Shown: positions 1 to 8,907 of the stretch, in pieces
How the letters are laid out: the number at the start of each line of letters is the position of its first letter
Position numbering within the stretch: the stretch's first letter is position 1
Assembly: GCF_902459585.1 (NCBI RefSeq)
Contig: NZ_CABPSC010000010.1
Location: 124,001-188,000, forward strand
Direction of reading: 5' to 3'
Length of the DNA stretch: 64,000 bases
From: Pandoraea nosoerga
Lineage (GTDB): Bacteria; Pseudomonadota; Gammaproteobacteria; Burkholderiales; Burkholderiaceae
Position numbers and translations under genes: made by a program
Notes under the pieces: generated by a model
The model's database searches: none
What the model was told of the DNA's origin: nothing
The model's input: only the letters and a program-made list of their open reading frames with translations

Positions 1-38
1 GTACCCGCTTGCGGGCCCTGCTGATGGCCGAGGGTTGA
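1..38 (+). CDS. 3' end of an upstream gene (partial)
   Basis: A frame open from the window edge reads TRLRALLMAEG and stops at TGA 36-38, five bases before the ATG of the next gene. That spacing fits the last codons of a gene in the same operon. Only 11 residues are visible, so no function can be given. Confidence 0.35.
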   Translation, partial: TRLRALLMAEG

Positions 39-43
39 AGACT

Positions 44-1297
44 ATGTCCGAGGTATCCAATCTGTTGGCGTCCTGGAACCCTGTCCCCGCGCATCAACTG
101 CAACATGTCCGATTGGAAGAGGATATCCGCGACGCCTTGCAAAGCGTACGTTTGCGGCAGCCCGCGCTTGCGGAAAGAATCCGTCTGCTCGAATTGAGCG
201 CCGCGGTTGGCGTGCAACATGCCTTTCTGGGATTTCCGGCGGCATCACCACAAGAGTACGACCGCTGCACAGCGCTGGCCCGGCATGTCCATGACCGGAA
301 GTTGCCGATAGAACCTGTGTTCATGGCCCGGGCCGTGGAGGCCGATGTTCAGGCGATTCTGGCGATCCGCGACGCGACGCAGGCCCCCATGGCTGCGGAT
401 ATTTTTATCGGCATCAGCGACTTACGGCTGCGGGTCGAACATTGGACGTTCGAACAAGCACTGCAAAAGCTTGAGAAAGCGTGTGCTTTGGCCGCGCGGG
501 AAAACTTGCCGTTCCGGGTGTCGTACGAAGATGCTTCCCGCGCAGGGCCGGACGCGCTGACCCGGGGGCTGCAAGCGGCGACCGACTGGGGTGCCCTCAT
601 CGTCGTGATTTGCGACACCGTGGGTGACTGTGTTCCCGAGGGGGCCCGGCGTCTGACCGAATTCGTGATGAATGTGCTCGCACGGATCCATTCCTCCGTG
701 GAAATGGGCTGGCATGGTCACAATGACAAAGGCTTGAGTCTGGCCAACGCGTGGGCGGCCGCCACGAGCGGGGCGTCAATGATAAGCGGCACTTTTCTGG
801 GCGTCGGCGAGCGCACCGGCAATACGCCGCTGGAGCAGTTCATCTGGTTGTTGCGGGAAGCCGGCAATAGCCACTTCGCTCTGGAACCCATGGCGCGCTT
901 ATGTGCCCTTTTTGCCGAATCCGCGGGCATCGGCATTGCCCCGCAGGCGCCGCTGGTCGGCGCTGATGCGTTTAGCACCTCTACGGGCACCCATGTCGCC
1001 GCAATTCTCAAGAGCCGCGACTTCGGCGAGGCCTATGAGGATCTGGTCTACTCGGCCGTGCCGGCGCGCGCACTCGGTCGCGAGCAGGCTTTGTTGCTCG
1101 GGCCGGGCAGCGGCCGCGCTGCGGTGGAGTATGCGTTGCATGCCTGTGGTGTAGACGTGCAGCCGGAACGGGTCGCGCGCCTTTGGGCGTATTGCCGTAG
1201 CCGTGAGGGCTGCCTGACGGGCATGGATGAGATCCGCCTCGTCGTCGGGCAATTGCTTCGGGACGAGGCGTCTTCCCCAGTCGGAGCGTCGTCATGA
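44..1297 (+). CDS. DRE-TIM metallolyase, LeuA/homocitrate-synthase-like
   Basis: 417 residues. The N-terminal DIRDALQSV resembles the R-D-x-x-Q active-site segment of 2-isopropylmalate, homocitrate and citramalate synthases. Residues near 225 read GWHGHNDKGLSLANA, the metal-binding HxH segment, followed by VGERTGNTPLEQF, the family's conserved GERxGN block. These place it in the DRE-TIM metallolyase family, which condenses an acyl-CoA with a 2-oxo acid or performs the related aldol cleavage. It is not the housekeeping LeuA: the C-terminal allosteric domain is absent and its neighbours are a nucleotidyltransferase and a glycosyltransferase, suggesting a specialised biosynthetic role. ATG at 44 is preferred to the in-frame TTG at 35. 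Its stop overlaps the next ATG (ATGA). The substrate cannot be read from sequence. Confidence 0.75.
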   Translation: MSEVSNLLASWNPVPAHQLQHVRLEEDIRDALQSVRLRQPALAERIRLLELSAAVGVQHAFLGFPAASPQEYDRCTALARHVHDRKLPIEPVFMARAVEADVQAILAIRDATQAPMAADIFIGISDLRLRVEHWTFEQALQKLEKACALAARENLPFRVSYEDASRAGPDALTRGLQAATDWGALIVVICDTVGDCVPEGARRLTEFVMNVLARIHSSVEMGWHGHNDKGLSLANAWAAATSGASMISGTFLGVGERTGNTPLEQFIWLLREAGNSHFALEPMARLCALFAESAGIGIAPQAPLVGADAFSTSTGTHVAAILKSRDFGEAYEDLVYSAVPARALGREQALLLGPGSGRAAVEYALHACGVDVQPERVARLWAYCRSREGCLTGMDEIRLVVGQLLRDEASSPVGASS

Positions 1298-2055
1298 GCG
1301 CCCGGCCGGTTGCGGTCGGGCCGGTGCTTGAGCCCGCGCTGGCGGACGCACTGCATCAGTATTTTGTCCACGCCGATGTGCAGCAATTGCTGGTGCAACT
1401 CCGGGCCTTGATGCCCATCCCCTTTTCGGGGGTGGTGCTGTATGGCAGCCTGGCGCGGCGTCCGTTGCCGGCGGAAATCGGCGACTCGGATGTCGACTTG
1501 CTGCTGCTGACCGATGAGCCTGCCCACGGCGGCATTTTCGGTTTTGCGCAGGAGGTTCAGGTGGATCTGCATGTGCAAACGCGCGCCGACACACTGGCTG
1601 ACTTCGCGTCAAACTGGGTTTACGCAGATGCGCGAATTCTCTGGGACGGAAGGCCACCCGAACTGCTGCAATGGCAAAGCACGCTGCGCGCCTGGAAGAG
1701 CGCTCACCGGCCCGAGTGGAACGAGGTGGATCGTTTGCGCAATCAGGTTTGGGCTGAGCGACTGATCCGTCGGCTTGAGAAGCTGGCTCCCGTGGATGAA
1801 GGGAAAGCCTGGCTGCTGTCGTCACGGCTGATTGCCGCCATACCGCAGTTCCATGCACACGTGCGTGGCATGCATACCACTTCGTTTAGCCAATGGTGGG
1901 GTGCGTTGGCGGTCAGCGACCCGCTGTTGCATGACCGGCTGGACCAGTACCTTTGCGCCAGACAACTCGGCCCGCAAACACTGAGAGAGATTTTTGCTCT
2001 GATTTTCGAGGCTCCCGTGCCCTGCGATCCCGGCCAATCGGTGCCTATGCCATGA
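1294..2055 (+). CDS. nucleotidyltransferase-domain protein
   Basis: 253 residues. Residues about 48-70 contain YGSLARRPLP...GDSDVDLLLL, the G-S-x(n)-D-x-D signature of pol-beta-type (MNT/AadA-like) nucleotidyltransferases, with the DVD acidic pair that binds Mg-NTP. A further acidic position (VQVDLHV) lies about 25 residues later, as expected for the third carboxylate. The C-terminal half is probably helical and is not recognised. The gene overlaps the upstream enzyme by ATGA and the downstream glycosyltransferase in the same way, so all three should be translationally coupled. It could nucleotidylate a small molecule made by the neighbour, or be an antitoxin-like MNT; the sequence does not decide. 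Confidence 0.7.
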   Translation: MSARPVAVGPVLEPALADALHQYFVHADVQQLLVQLRALMPIPFSGVVLYGSLARRPLPAEIGDSDVDLLLLTDEPAHGGIFGFAQEVQVDLHVQTRADTLADFASNWVYADARILWDGRPPELLQWQSTLRAWKSAHRPEWNEVDRLRNQVWAERLIRRLEKLAPVDEGKAWLLSSRLIAAIPQFHAHVRGMHTTSFSQWWGALAVSDPLLHDRLDQYLCARQLGPQTLREIFALIFEAPVPCDPGQSVPMP

Positions 2056-3647
2056 CACGCCCCCGTATTTCGGTGCTGCTCGCCGTTTTCAACGGAGAAG
2101 CGTTCCTGTCGCAGCAGTTGGAAAGCCTTGCTGCGCAGACGATGTTGCCCGATGAGCTGGTTGTGTGCGATGACGCATCCACGGATACCAGTTGGGACAT
2201 CCTGGAGCGCTTTGCAGCGCGGGCTCCCTTTGCCGTACGGATGCAGCGGAATGAAAAAAATCTGGGCTATTCGCGGAATTTCGGTCGCTGTCTGGAAATG
2301 GCGCAAGGAGAGATTCTGTTTTTCTGTGATCAGGACGATGTCTGGTTTCCGGAAAAAATTGCATCTGTGGTGCAGAAAATGGAGTCCCGGGACGATGTTC
2401 TGCTGGTGATCCATGACGGAAAACTGGTGGATGAGAATCTGACATGGCAAGGCGCATGCAAGCTTGAACAGGTAGCGGCGGATAAGCGTTTCGCGTTGCA
2501 GGTCGTGGACAAACTGGACAAGACGGCACAAAGCCAAGCTTTGCTGCAGACTATCTACAGCAGCAAGGTGGCCAGTGACTTTGCGCCGCCCTCAATTCAG
2601 TCGCTGCATTACTTTGGTCGTGGCCTCAGTCGGGAACAAGCCGAAGCCCTCCAGAAGGCGCCTCGCGCGCTGATCTTGACCTTTGCCCACCCAGCCAGCC
2701 AAAGCGTCACAGCTCTGCGGCGGGCCGAACAGTTCGTTGCAGAATTGGCGAAGAAAGGCCATGCCATCATCTGGGACGACGAAACGCGCGAAGCCTTCAC
2801 CCCTGAGGCATGGGAAACGAGTCGTTCGGGCGCGTGGGATGGCGACACTCCCGACGTATCGAAGCAGATCGTCATTCACGCATACAAGAGTGGAGAGGCT
2901 ACCCGCGCAATTTCGTTGGGCATGGCGCGGTTTGGCTTACCAGACATCGTTATCAACGACAGCACTTGGTCGCTCAACCGTCCGCTAGGGAACACGATCA
3001 ATGCGGTAGCCCAGCAACTTGTTGAAGCCGGCGCGCCAAACGACAGCGCAACCGTGCAACTTAGGGTAGCGAGCATCCGTCATGCTGCAGTACGCAAGCG
3101 CTTGACTGACAGCATCCTGTCGGGTGGCAAGGGTGAAGGGCGTTTGCGGTTGGTGGAGGCCGCACCAGAAGCCGGAGACCCCAACAATGCGCTCGCTGCA
3201 TTGAGCTTCGACGCTTATCCTGGCCGAGACATCACCGAACGCCAGACCAATTTTGTGATGGCGGTATTTGGCGCCCAGCCGGACGAAGTGGCCTACGTCA
3301 GAGAGGGCGCCGCATTACGCGCCGCAAGCGAACGCGCCCGCGCTCAATTGCCGGCACTGCAGCAAGCATTCCAGCGGGGGCTCGCGCCAGGTGAACAACT
3401 GCAAGTAAAGGCGCCATTTACCACCCGAGATGGCAGTCGCGAATGGATGTGGATCGAAGTCACAGAGTGGAAAGGCGACCGGATCAAGGGCATGTTGCGC
3501 AATGAGCCGCGCAATGTGGGTGGCCTGAAGGCCGGGCAGATGGTTGAGGCTCGCCAGTCGGAGCTCTTTGATTATCTGCGAGTCTTCCCTGATGGCCACA
3601 CCGAGGGCAACGAGACATCCAAGATATTGAAGCAGGCGGCGCATTGA
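2052..3647 (+). CDS. chimera: truncated GT2 glycosyltransferase fused to DUF2314 protein
   Basis: 531 residues from the ATG that overlaps the preceding stop. Residues 1 to about 134 are the start of a family-2 glycosyltransferase: RPRISVLLAVFNGEAFL, VVCDDASTD and the metal-binding FFCDQDDVWFPEK. The homology then stops where the acceptor-binding half should begin. From about residue 135 the sequence changes character and ends in a DUF2314 domain (EWMWIEVTEWKGDRIKGML, GGLKAGQ, then a VFPDGHTEGNE tail). The frame stays open across the join near 2454-2466. A normal GT2 needs roughly 250-300 residues, so transferase activity is doubtful. The likely origin is a deletion or recombination fusing two unrelated genes; an assembly join is the alternative. 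The start at 1953 is rejected because it runs inside the upstream gene. Confidence 0.7.
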   Translation: MTRPRISVLLAVFNGEAFLSQQLESLAAQTMLPDELVVCDDASTDTSWDILERFAARAPFAVRMQRNEKNLGYSRNFGRCLEMAQGEILFFCDQDDVWFPEKIASVVQKMESRDDVLLVIHDGKLVDENLTWQGACKLEQVAADKRFALQVVDKLDKTAQSQALLQTIYSSKVASDFAPPSIQSLHYFGRGLSREQAEALQKAPRALILTFAHPASQSVTALRRAEQFVAELAKKGHAIIWDDETREAFTPEAWETSRSGAWDGDTPDVSKQIVIHAYKSGEATRAISLGMARFGLPDIVINDSTWSLNRPLGNTINAVAQQLVEAGAPNDSATVQLRVASIRHAAVRKRLTDSILSGGKGEGRLRLVEAAPEAGDPNNALAALSFDAYPGRDITERQTNFVMAVFGAQPDEVAYVREGAALRAASERARAQLPALQQAFQRGLAPGEQLQVKAPFTTRDGSREWMWIEVTEWKGDRIKGMLRNEPRNVGGLKAGQMVEARQSELFDYLRVFPDGHTEGNETSKILKQAAH

Positions 3648-4852
3648 GGCTGAGGGGCGGTGGAGCTCGCTTCATTACTTCTTCTTTTGATGGCCATGGT
3701 GCAACAGCGCCGCGCCGGTCGATGAAACCGACCATCCGAGTCAAGGGATCCCGACTGACACGGCATTTTCTATGCTTCCCCGCGTTTCCGTACCGGCCAA
3801 GAGATCTACTGCCACTGTTAACCGCACTTACAGCGTGAATCCTTAGTCTAGGCGCGGCGGGCCAGTCACCTAAGGTTCTGCCTGATGCAACTTTATGCGC
3901 GAGCTGGGTGCTCGCCTCAAAGAAAAAGGGCTGCCCACGGCAGCCCTTCCTCTGTCGTCGCGGAGGTGGTCAGTCAGTGCAGTTCGCCGCTCAAGCGCTA
4001 CACAACGGTCGCCGGCTTGTTGTGATTCCTCAGCTTCCGTCGTAGGCGTAGGTGTCGTGCTGAGCTCGGCAACTTCCACCAACATCGAGGCGATGTGGTG
4101 CCTCGTGTTTGCGTTCCAATCCATATCAGCGCGGCGGCTTCACCGACGGTTTCCGGGCGAATAGTGGCTTGCCATGCTCGTTATGGCGGGTGTTTGTTGT
4201 ATGGCCGGCTGAGCGTCGTTTTTCCTCCCGTCCCCTCTCTGACACTTCAATGTGGCGCGCCTATACGCGGCGCTTGCCGGGATATTCGCCTTCAGTTCTG
4301 GGCATGGCGTTTCCAATGCCAACGTTGGCGTCGGGGCTGCACAGGCGCAGCGCCCGGACGCGAGCGGCATTCGCCGCCATGAAAGTCGTTCGAAGCGGCG
4401 CTCGCAATGGGGCCACGCTCGCGGCAAGTCGATTCCAGATGACTTCGACTTGCCCCTTCTGCCCTTGCGTCCCTTCGCCTCTTTTGCCCTTCCACGCGCG
4501 CCGCGGCCGCGGGCTTCTCGGCCATCCTGGCCATCGCCCGCTTGCTCGCCTTACGCCTGCAATGACGGTGGAGGCTCAACCCGGCACGGCAACGCCGGTT
4601 TCGCGATTCGCATGGTTTCTTTCCGCTCCTCCGCGAATGCCGTACTGCTCAATGCCGATCCCGACCATCCTGAGATCGCGCCGGCACCGGCCGGTCCAAT
4701 CACAATCGGAACCGTCCTACACCCACACGATACGCCGGCGACCGGCCACGATGCCGCGTACCCGCATCGGCGCGCCGGGCGCCCGCTCGTTAGCGCAACG
4801 CCAACACGCTCGACGGCCCGCTCCCGGAGCGGGCCCATATCCTCCGCTTCCG
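3648..4852. other. 1.2-kb stretch without a recognisable gene
   Basis: Open frames here are not convincing: no family motif, no good ribosome binding site, and the longest plus-strand frame runs on into the antisense of the next real gene. It contains a minus-strand terminator (3923-3948) and a strong 9-bp-stem hairpin at 4815-4835 (GGCCCGCTC / GAGCGGGCC, loop CCG) just downstream of the 98-residue gene, with no T-run. It may be remnant DNA from the rearrangement that produced the chimeric gene upstream. Confidence 0.5.
3923..3948 (-). terminator. intrinsic terminator, minus strand
   Basis: Perfect 10-bp stem (AAGGGCTGCC / GGCAGCCCTT) with loop CAC. Read on the minus strand it is followed by TTTTTC. 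No convincing coding gene lies immediately upstream on that strand, so it ends either a short non-coding transcript or a decayed gene. Confidence 0.65.
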
Positions 4853-5149
4853 TTATCCCATCACCTTGACTGGCATTCCCCGGCCCGGCGAGTAGAGCAC
4901 CAGGCTGGGGCTGGTCAGGCGATCCGAGGCGACGACGGCGTGCGCGAAGCTGTCGAAGTAGATGGCGTTTTCCGAGTCCGCCACATGAGCCTTCTTGATT
5001 TCTCCGGCCGACTCATCCCATTCCAGGCCGAGATATCGCCTGTGCTGATAGAACCAGACGACGTGTCCCTCGCGTGCCAGTGACTTAGGGATATCGAGCC
5101 CGCCCCAGTCGCCGCCAGCGCCTGCTTTCGTTCCGTTTCCGACGATCAT
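4853..5149 (-). CDS. small conserved protein, tandem paralogue 1 (98 aa)
   Basis: 98 residues, family not recognised. It begins MIVGNGTKAG, followed by a block shared almost residue for residue with the neighbouring paralogue: WGGLDIPKSLAREGHVVWFY, YLGLEWDE, GEIKKAHVA and a C-terminal SPSLVLYSPG. There is no signal peptide, membrane segment or cysteine, so it is probably a soluble cytoplasmic protein. GAGGAAC lies 7 bases before the ATG. It was clearly produced, with its leader, by tandem duplication relative to 5385-5681. High conservation between the copies suggests both are functional. Confidence 0.75.
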   Translation of the reverse strand: MIVGNGTKAGAGGDWGGLDIPKSLAREGHVVWFYQHRRYLGLEWDESAGEIKKAHVADSENAIYFDSFAHAVVASDRLTSPSLVLYSPGRGMPVKVMG

Positions 5150-5175
5150 AGATGTTCCTCATGAAAGGAGGGTTG

Positions 5176-5195
5176 ATTGGCCCATAGTGGCCAAT
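5176..5195 (-). promoter_or_regulatory. leader hairpin of 98-aa paralogue 1
   Basis: Inverted repeat ATTGGCC-N6-GGCCAAT, about 26 bases upstream of the start codon. The flanking leader (TTTCATCATCGCAGCAG, GCCTTGAGTTTCAG and CTCGAAACGTATCGA on the plus strand) recurs at the second copy. The arms are identical between copies while the loop differs in sequence and length, which suggests a conserved RNA structure or protein-binding site. Confidence 0.5.
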
Positions 5196-5322
5196 TTCAT
5201 CATCGCAGCAGTGCCGTGCCTTGAGTTTCAGCAACGTCTGAATCCATTTTCCCGACGCGTCGACACTCGAAACGTATCGACGCCGAAAGAAAACGCGCGC
5301 GGCGTATCGACGCAGCCGAACG

Positions 5323-5353
5323 AAAAAAGGGCCACGCGATTCGCGTGACCCTT
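5323..5353 (-). terminator. intrinsic terminator of 98-aa paralogue 2
   Basis: On the minus strand AAGGG...CACGC pairs with GCGTG...CCCTT around a short loop, with one internal mismatch, and is followed by six T. It lies about 30 bases past the stop at 5385. Confidence 0.7.
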
Positions 5354-5384
5354 CCCGGTCAACCCGATGAACTTGCCGCTATCG

Positions 5385-5681
5385 TCAGCCCTTCACCTGT
5401 GGACGGAGCCCTTTGCCGGGCGAGTAGAGAACGAGACTCGGGCTCACCAGGCGGTCCGAGGCGACAACCGCGTGCGCGAACGTATCGAAGTAAATGGCGT
5501 TCTCGGGATTCGCGACATGCGCCTTCTTGATTTCGCCCGCCAGTTCGTCCCACTCCAAGCCCAGATACCGGTTGTGCTCATAAAACCAGACGACATGCCC
5601 TTCACGCGCCAGCGATTTCGGAATGTCGAGTCCGCCCCATTTACCGTCCCCACCTGTCTTCGTACCGTCTTTGGCGCTCAT
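5385..5681 (-). CDS. small conserved protein, tandem paralogue 2 (98 aa)
   Basis: 98 residues, same family as 4853-5149 and differing mainly at the ends (MSAKDGTKTG at the N terminus, GKGLRPQVKG at the C terminus). The core WGGLDIPKSLAREGHVVWFY and the AIYFDTFAHAVVASDRL segment are kept. GGAGG lies 7 bases before the ATG. It has its own leader hairpin and terminator, so the two copies are probably separate transcription units. Function unknown. The acidic and aromatic-rich core with no catalytic-looking residues suggests a binding or stress-related protein, but that is only a guess. Confidence 0.75.
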   Translation of the reverse strand: MSAKDGTKTGGDGKWGGLDIPKSLAREGHVVWFYEHNRYLGLEWDELAGEIKKAHVANPENAIYFDTFAHAVVASDRLVSPSLVLYSPGKGLRPQVKG

Positions 5682-5704
5682 AGAGAACCTCCGTAGAAGT
5701 GTGT

Positions 5705-5728
5705 GAATTGGCCGGTCCCGTGGCCAAT
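5705..5728 (-). promoter_or_regulatory. leader hairpin of 98-aa paralogue 2
   Basis: AATTGGCC-N8-GGCCAATT, 8-bp perfect arms, about 23 bases upstream of the ATG and just before the ribosome binding site. Same arms as the hairpin at 5176-5195, with a different loop. Confidence 0.5.
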
Positions 5729-5857
5729 TTCATCATCGCAGCAGCGCCGGGCCTTGAGTTTCAGTAACTTCCGAATAATTCGTCGAATGCGTCTACGCTC
5801 GAAACGTATCGAAACGCATCCGACGGCAATGGGATACGCTCGCAAGGTGTCACAACA

Positions 5858-5883
5858 CGAGTCACGGAAACAGCGGTGACTCG
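5858..5883 (-). terminator. possible terminator after the alcohol dehydrogenase
   Basis: 8-bp stem CGAGTCAC / GTGACTCG with a 10-base loop, 37 bases past the stop codon. The downstream tract on the minus strand is TGTTGTG rather than a clean T-run, so termination may be weak. Confidence 0.35.
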
Positions 5884-5919
5884 GGGGCATGGAACGCGAA
5901 GAGGCGGGGGGCTCCTTGA

Positions 5920-7068
5920 TCAGAACGCCCGCCGGAAAATTTCCTCGATTTCGGCCTGTTCGGCTCGCCGCGGGTTCGTGAAGCCGCACGCGTCCTGCAT
6001 CGCGTTGGCCGCCAGCGTTGGAATGTCTTCCTGCTTCGCGCCGAGCTCGGTCAGACCCGCCGGAATGCCGATGTCCTTCGACAGGCGGCGAATCGCGGCA
6101 ATCGCGGCCTTGGCGCCCGCTTCGTCGCTCAGACCATCGACCTTCTCGCCCATGGCCCGGGCGATGTCCTTCAGGCGGCCGGCGCTCACGCTCGCGTTGA
6201 ACTCCTCCACGTGCGGCAGCAGCACGGCGTTGCAAACTCCGTGCGGCAGATCGTAGAAGCCTCCGAGCTGATGCGCCATCGCATGAACATAGCCGAGCGA
6301 TGCATTGTTGAATGCCATCCCCGCAAGGAACTGCGCATACGCCATGTTCTCGCGCGCCGTCATGTCGTCACCGTGCGATACGGCGCGCCGCAGGTTCTGT
6401 GAGATCAGCGTCACGGCCTTCAGTGCGCAGGCGTCGGTGATCGGTGTCGCGGCCGTCGAGACGTAGGCTTCGGTCGCGTGCGTGAGGGCGTCCATGCCGG
6501 TGGCCGCACTCAGCCCTGGGGGCATGGCTGCCATCAACGCGGGATCGTTGACCGACAGCAGCGGCGTCACGTTGCGATCGACGATCGCCATTTTCACGTG
6601 GCGCTTTTCATCCGTGATGATGCAAAAGCGCGTCATCTCGCTTGCCGTCCCGGCCGTCGTATTGATGGCGACGAGCGGCAACTGCGGCTTCTTCGAGCGA
6701 TCGACGCCCTCGTAGTCGGCAATCGTCCCGCCGTTGGTCGCACACAAGGCAATGCCCTTCGCACAGTCGTGCGGCGAGCCGCCGCCGAGCGAGATCACGA
6801 AGTCGCACTGATGCTGCCGGAGCAGTGCGAGGCCGGCTTCCACGTTGCCCACCGTGGGGTTGGGCTTCGCGCCATCGAAAATCACCGACTGGATGTCCTG
6901 CTGCGCCAGCAGCTTCGACACTTTCCCGGCAACACCGGCCTTGGCGAGTCCCGCGTCGGTCACGATCAACGCGCGGCGAAAAGGGTATTGACGCAGCGCG
7001 GCAATCGCCTCGTCGAGACTGCCGATGCCCATCATGTTGACTGCGGGGATGAAGAAGGTCGTGCTCAT
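5920..7068 (-). CDS. yiaY: iron-containing alcohol dehydrogenase, YiaY type
   Basis: 382 residues, the same length as E. coli YiaY. It starts [14 protein letters not shown] after an AAGGAG ribosome binding site. The NAD-binding segment [15 protein letters not shown], the [13 protein letters not shown] block and the iron-ligand region ([34 protein letters not shown]) are all intact, as in group III iron-dependent alcohol dehydrogenases. It should interconvert a primary alcohol (ethanol-like) and its aldehyde with NAD(H) in the cytoplasm. It lies downstream of the aldehyde dehydrogenase in the same orientation with a 179-base gap, so it is probably co-expressed from the sigma-54 promoter at 8827-8842, completing an alcohol-aldehyde-acid route. 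A longer reading frame to 7869 is an artefact of antisense openness. Confidence 0.9.
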   Translation of the reverse strand: MSTTFFIPAVNMMGIGSLDEAIAALRQYPFRRALIVTDAGLAKAGVAGKVSKLLAQQDIQSVIFDGAKPNPTVGNVEAGLALLRQHQCDFVISLGGGSPHDCAKGIALCATNGGTIADYEGVDRSKKPQLPLVAINTTAGTASEMTRFCIITDEKRHVKMAIVDRNVTPLLSVNDPALMAAMPPGLSAATGMDALTHATEAYVSTAATPITDACALKAVTLISQNLRRAVSHGDDMTARENMAYAQFLAGMAFNNASLGYVHAMAHQLGGFYDLPHGVCNAVLLPHVEEFNASVSAGRLKDIARAMGEKVDGLSDEAGAKAAIAAIRRLSKDIGIPAGLTELGAKQEDIPTLAANAMQDACGFTNPRRAEQAEIEEIFRRAF

Positions 7069-7247
7069 GGTCGTGCTCCTTGTCGATTCCGTGAACGGCG
7101 TACCGTCGCGCGTGTCAGGCCATGCGGGGCCGGACGCCAACGCCGGGACGATGTCGGATTCATTCGCGGATGTTGAGGACAGCATCGCACCGCAGGCGCG
7201 ATGCTTCCTTGATCTGCTGCAAACGCAACGCCGAATAGAGGCGGTAC

Positions 7248-8768
7248 TCAAAAGAAGCCGAGCGGCTGCGTGCCGTAGCTCACCAGCAGGTTCTTCGTTT
7301 GCTGGTAGTGGGCGAGCATCATCTTGTGCGTCTCGCGACCGATGCCGGACTTCTTGTAGCCGCCGAACGCCGCGTGGGCCGGGTAGAGGTGATAGCAGTT
7401 CGTCCACACGCGTCCGGCCTGGATGGCGCGACCCACGCGATAGGCGCGGTTGATGTCGCGCGTCCACACGCCGGCGCCCAGGCCGAACTCGGTGTCGTTG
7501 GCAATGGCGAGCGCTTCGGCTTCGTCGCGGAACGTCGTTACGCCAACGACCGGACCGAAGATTTCTTCCTGGAACACCCGCATGCGGTTTTCGCCCTTGA
7601 GCAGCGTCGGCTGAATGTAGTAGCCCGAGGCGAGCGGACCGTCCAGCATCTCGATGCCGCCGCCGGTGAGCACCTGCGCGCCCTCCTTGCGTGCGAGATC
7701 GAGGTACGTGAGGATCTTGTCGAACTGCTGCTGCGACGCCTGCGCACCGACCGCCGTCTCCGTGTCGAGCGGGTCGCCGCGCTTGATGCGCGCGACGCGC
7801 GCCATCACCACTTCCATGAAGGGCTCGTAGATCGATTCCTGCACGAGGGCGCGCGACGGGCACGTGCACACTTCCCCCTGATTCAGGAATCCCAGCACGA
7901 GCCCTTCGGCGGCCTTCTCGATGAATTCCGGCTCGGCTTTCATGATGTCGTCGAAGAAGAGATTCGGCGACTTGCCGCCGAGCTCCACCGTGCTGGGGAT
8001 GAGGTTGGCCGCAGCCTTTGCCAGGATCTGTCCCCCCACGGGCGTCGATCCCGTGAAGGCGATCTTCGCGATGCGGCGGCTCGTCGCAAGCGCTTCGCCG
8101 GCCTCCCGACCGTAGCCCTGGACGATGTTGAGCACACCCGGCGGCAGCAGATCGCCGACCAGTTCAGCGAACAGCGTGATCGTGAGCGGCGTTTGTTCGG
8201 CCGGCTTGAGCACGACGCAGTTGCCCGCCGCCAGCGCCGGGGCCAGCTTCCACGCCGCCATCAGCAGCGGGAAGTTCCACGGGATGATCTGGCCGACGAC
8301 GCCGAGCGGTTCATGAAAGTGATAGGCCGCCGTGTGCGTGTCGATCTCGGCTGCCGTGCCTTCCTGTGCGCGGATGCAGCCGGCGAAGTAGCGGAAATGA
8401 TCGATGGCAAGCGGCATGTCCGCAGCGAGCGTTTCGCGCACCGGCTTGCCGTTGTCCCAGGTCTCGGCGACGGCAAAACGCTCCAGATTTTCTTCGAGCC
8501 TGTCCGCGATCTGCAGCAGGACGCGCGAGCGCGCCTGAACGGACGTCTTGCCCCACCCGGGCGCCGCCGCATGCGCGGCATCGAGCGCGAGCTCGACGTC
8601 GGCCCCGCTCGAGCGGGGGAATTCGCCGATCACGCTGCCAGTGACCGGCGACGTGTTGGTGAAGTAGCGTCCCTCCACCGGCGGGACGAACTTGCCGCCA
8701 ATGTAGTTTTCATAACGCGGTTGCAGGCACAGCAGGGCGCCGGGCGTGCCGGGCGGGGCGTATCGCAT
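7248..8768 (-). CDS. exaC: NAD-dependent (acet)aldehyde dehydrogenase, ExaC/AcoD type
   Basis: 506 residues, the length of AcoD/ExaC enzymes. [10 protein letters not shown] is preceded by CCGGAGAC. Motifs include [20 protein letters not shown], the FTGSTPVG nucleotide-binding region, the general-base stretch [11 protein letters not shown] and the nucleophile region [11 protein letters not shown] with two cysteines separated by one residue. C-terminal IFGPVVG and [13 protein letters not shown] are also typical. It oxidises acetaldehyde and similar aldehydes to acids. Upstream lie a -24/-12 promoter and two palindromes, and the divergent gene encodes the cognate-type activator, so expression is likely sigma-54 dependent and induced by alcohols, aldehydes or acetoin. 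The frame extends upstream through the promoter, but the shorter start fits the family and the ribosome binding site. Confidence 0.92.
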   Translation of the reverse strand: MRYAPPGTPGALLCLQPRYENYIGGKFVPPVEGRYFTNTSPVTGSVIGEFPRSSGADVELALDAAHAAAPGWGKTSVQARSRVLLQIADRLEENLERFAVAETWDNGKPVRETLAADMPLAIDHFRYFAGCIRAQEGTAAEIDTHTAAYHFHEPLGVVGQIIPWNFPLLMAAWKLAPALAAGNCVVLKPAEQTPLTITLFAELVGDLLPPGVLNIVQGYGREAGEALATSRRIAKIAFTGSTPVGGQILAKAAANLIPSTVELGGKSPNLFFDDIMKAEPEFIEKAAEGLVLGFLNQGEVCTCPSRALVQESIYEPFMEVVMARVARIKRGDPLDTETAVGAQASQQQFDKILTYLDLARKEGAQVLTGGGIEMLDGPLASGYYIQPTLLKGENRMRVFQEEIFGPVVGVTTFRDEAEALAIANDTEFGLGAGVWTRDINRAYRVGRAIQAGRVWTNCYHLYPAHAAFGGYKKSGIGRETHKMMLAHYQQTKNLLVSYGTQPLGFF

Positions 8769-8826
8769 GTCGTGTCTCCGGATATTGTGGTGTCGGTGGT
8801 GGCGCATCGGCCACGCGCCACGCCCA

Positions 8827-8842
8827 AGCAATTCGCGGGCCA
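8827..8842 (-). promoter_or_regulatory. sigma-54 promoter for exaC-yiaY
   Basis: Minus strand reads TGGCCCGCGAATTGCT, a close match to TGGCAC-N5-TTGC(A/T), with invariant GG and GC separated by 10 bases. It lies 59 bases upstream of the exaC start codon and downstream of two palindromes. Confidence 0.75.
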
Positions 8843-8907
8843 TCGGCGCCGAGCCCCGCGCCGACGAGCTTTGTCCGATATTCGAGCGGTCGACGTGTAT
8901 CGGATCC

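Noticed and set aside
2454-2466. Vector contamination at the chimeric gene
   Set aside because: Only 13 bases match a pUC polylinker end; flanking bases differ and no further vector sequence follows. Kept only as a reason to inspect reads.
4815-4835. Hairpin as terminator of the first 98-residue gene
   Set aside because: The stem is strong but no T-run follows on the minus strand, so it was not called a terminator.
4109-5083. Long plus-strand open frame (about 324 codons)
   Set aside because: It runs across the hairpin at 4815 and through the antisense of the 98-residue gene, lacks family motifs and has arginine/serine/proline-rich composition typical of a shadow frame in GC-rich DNA.
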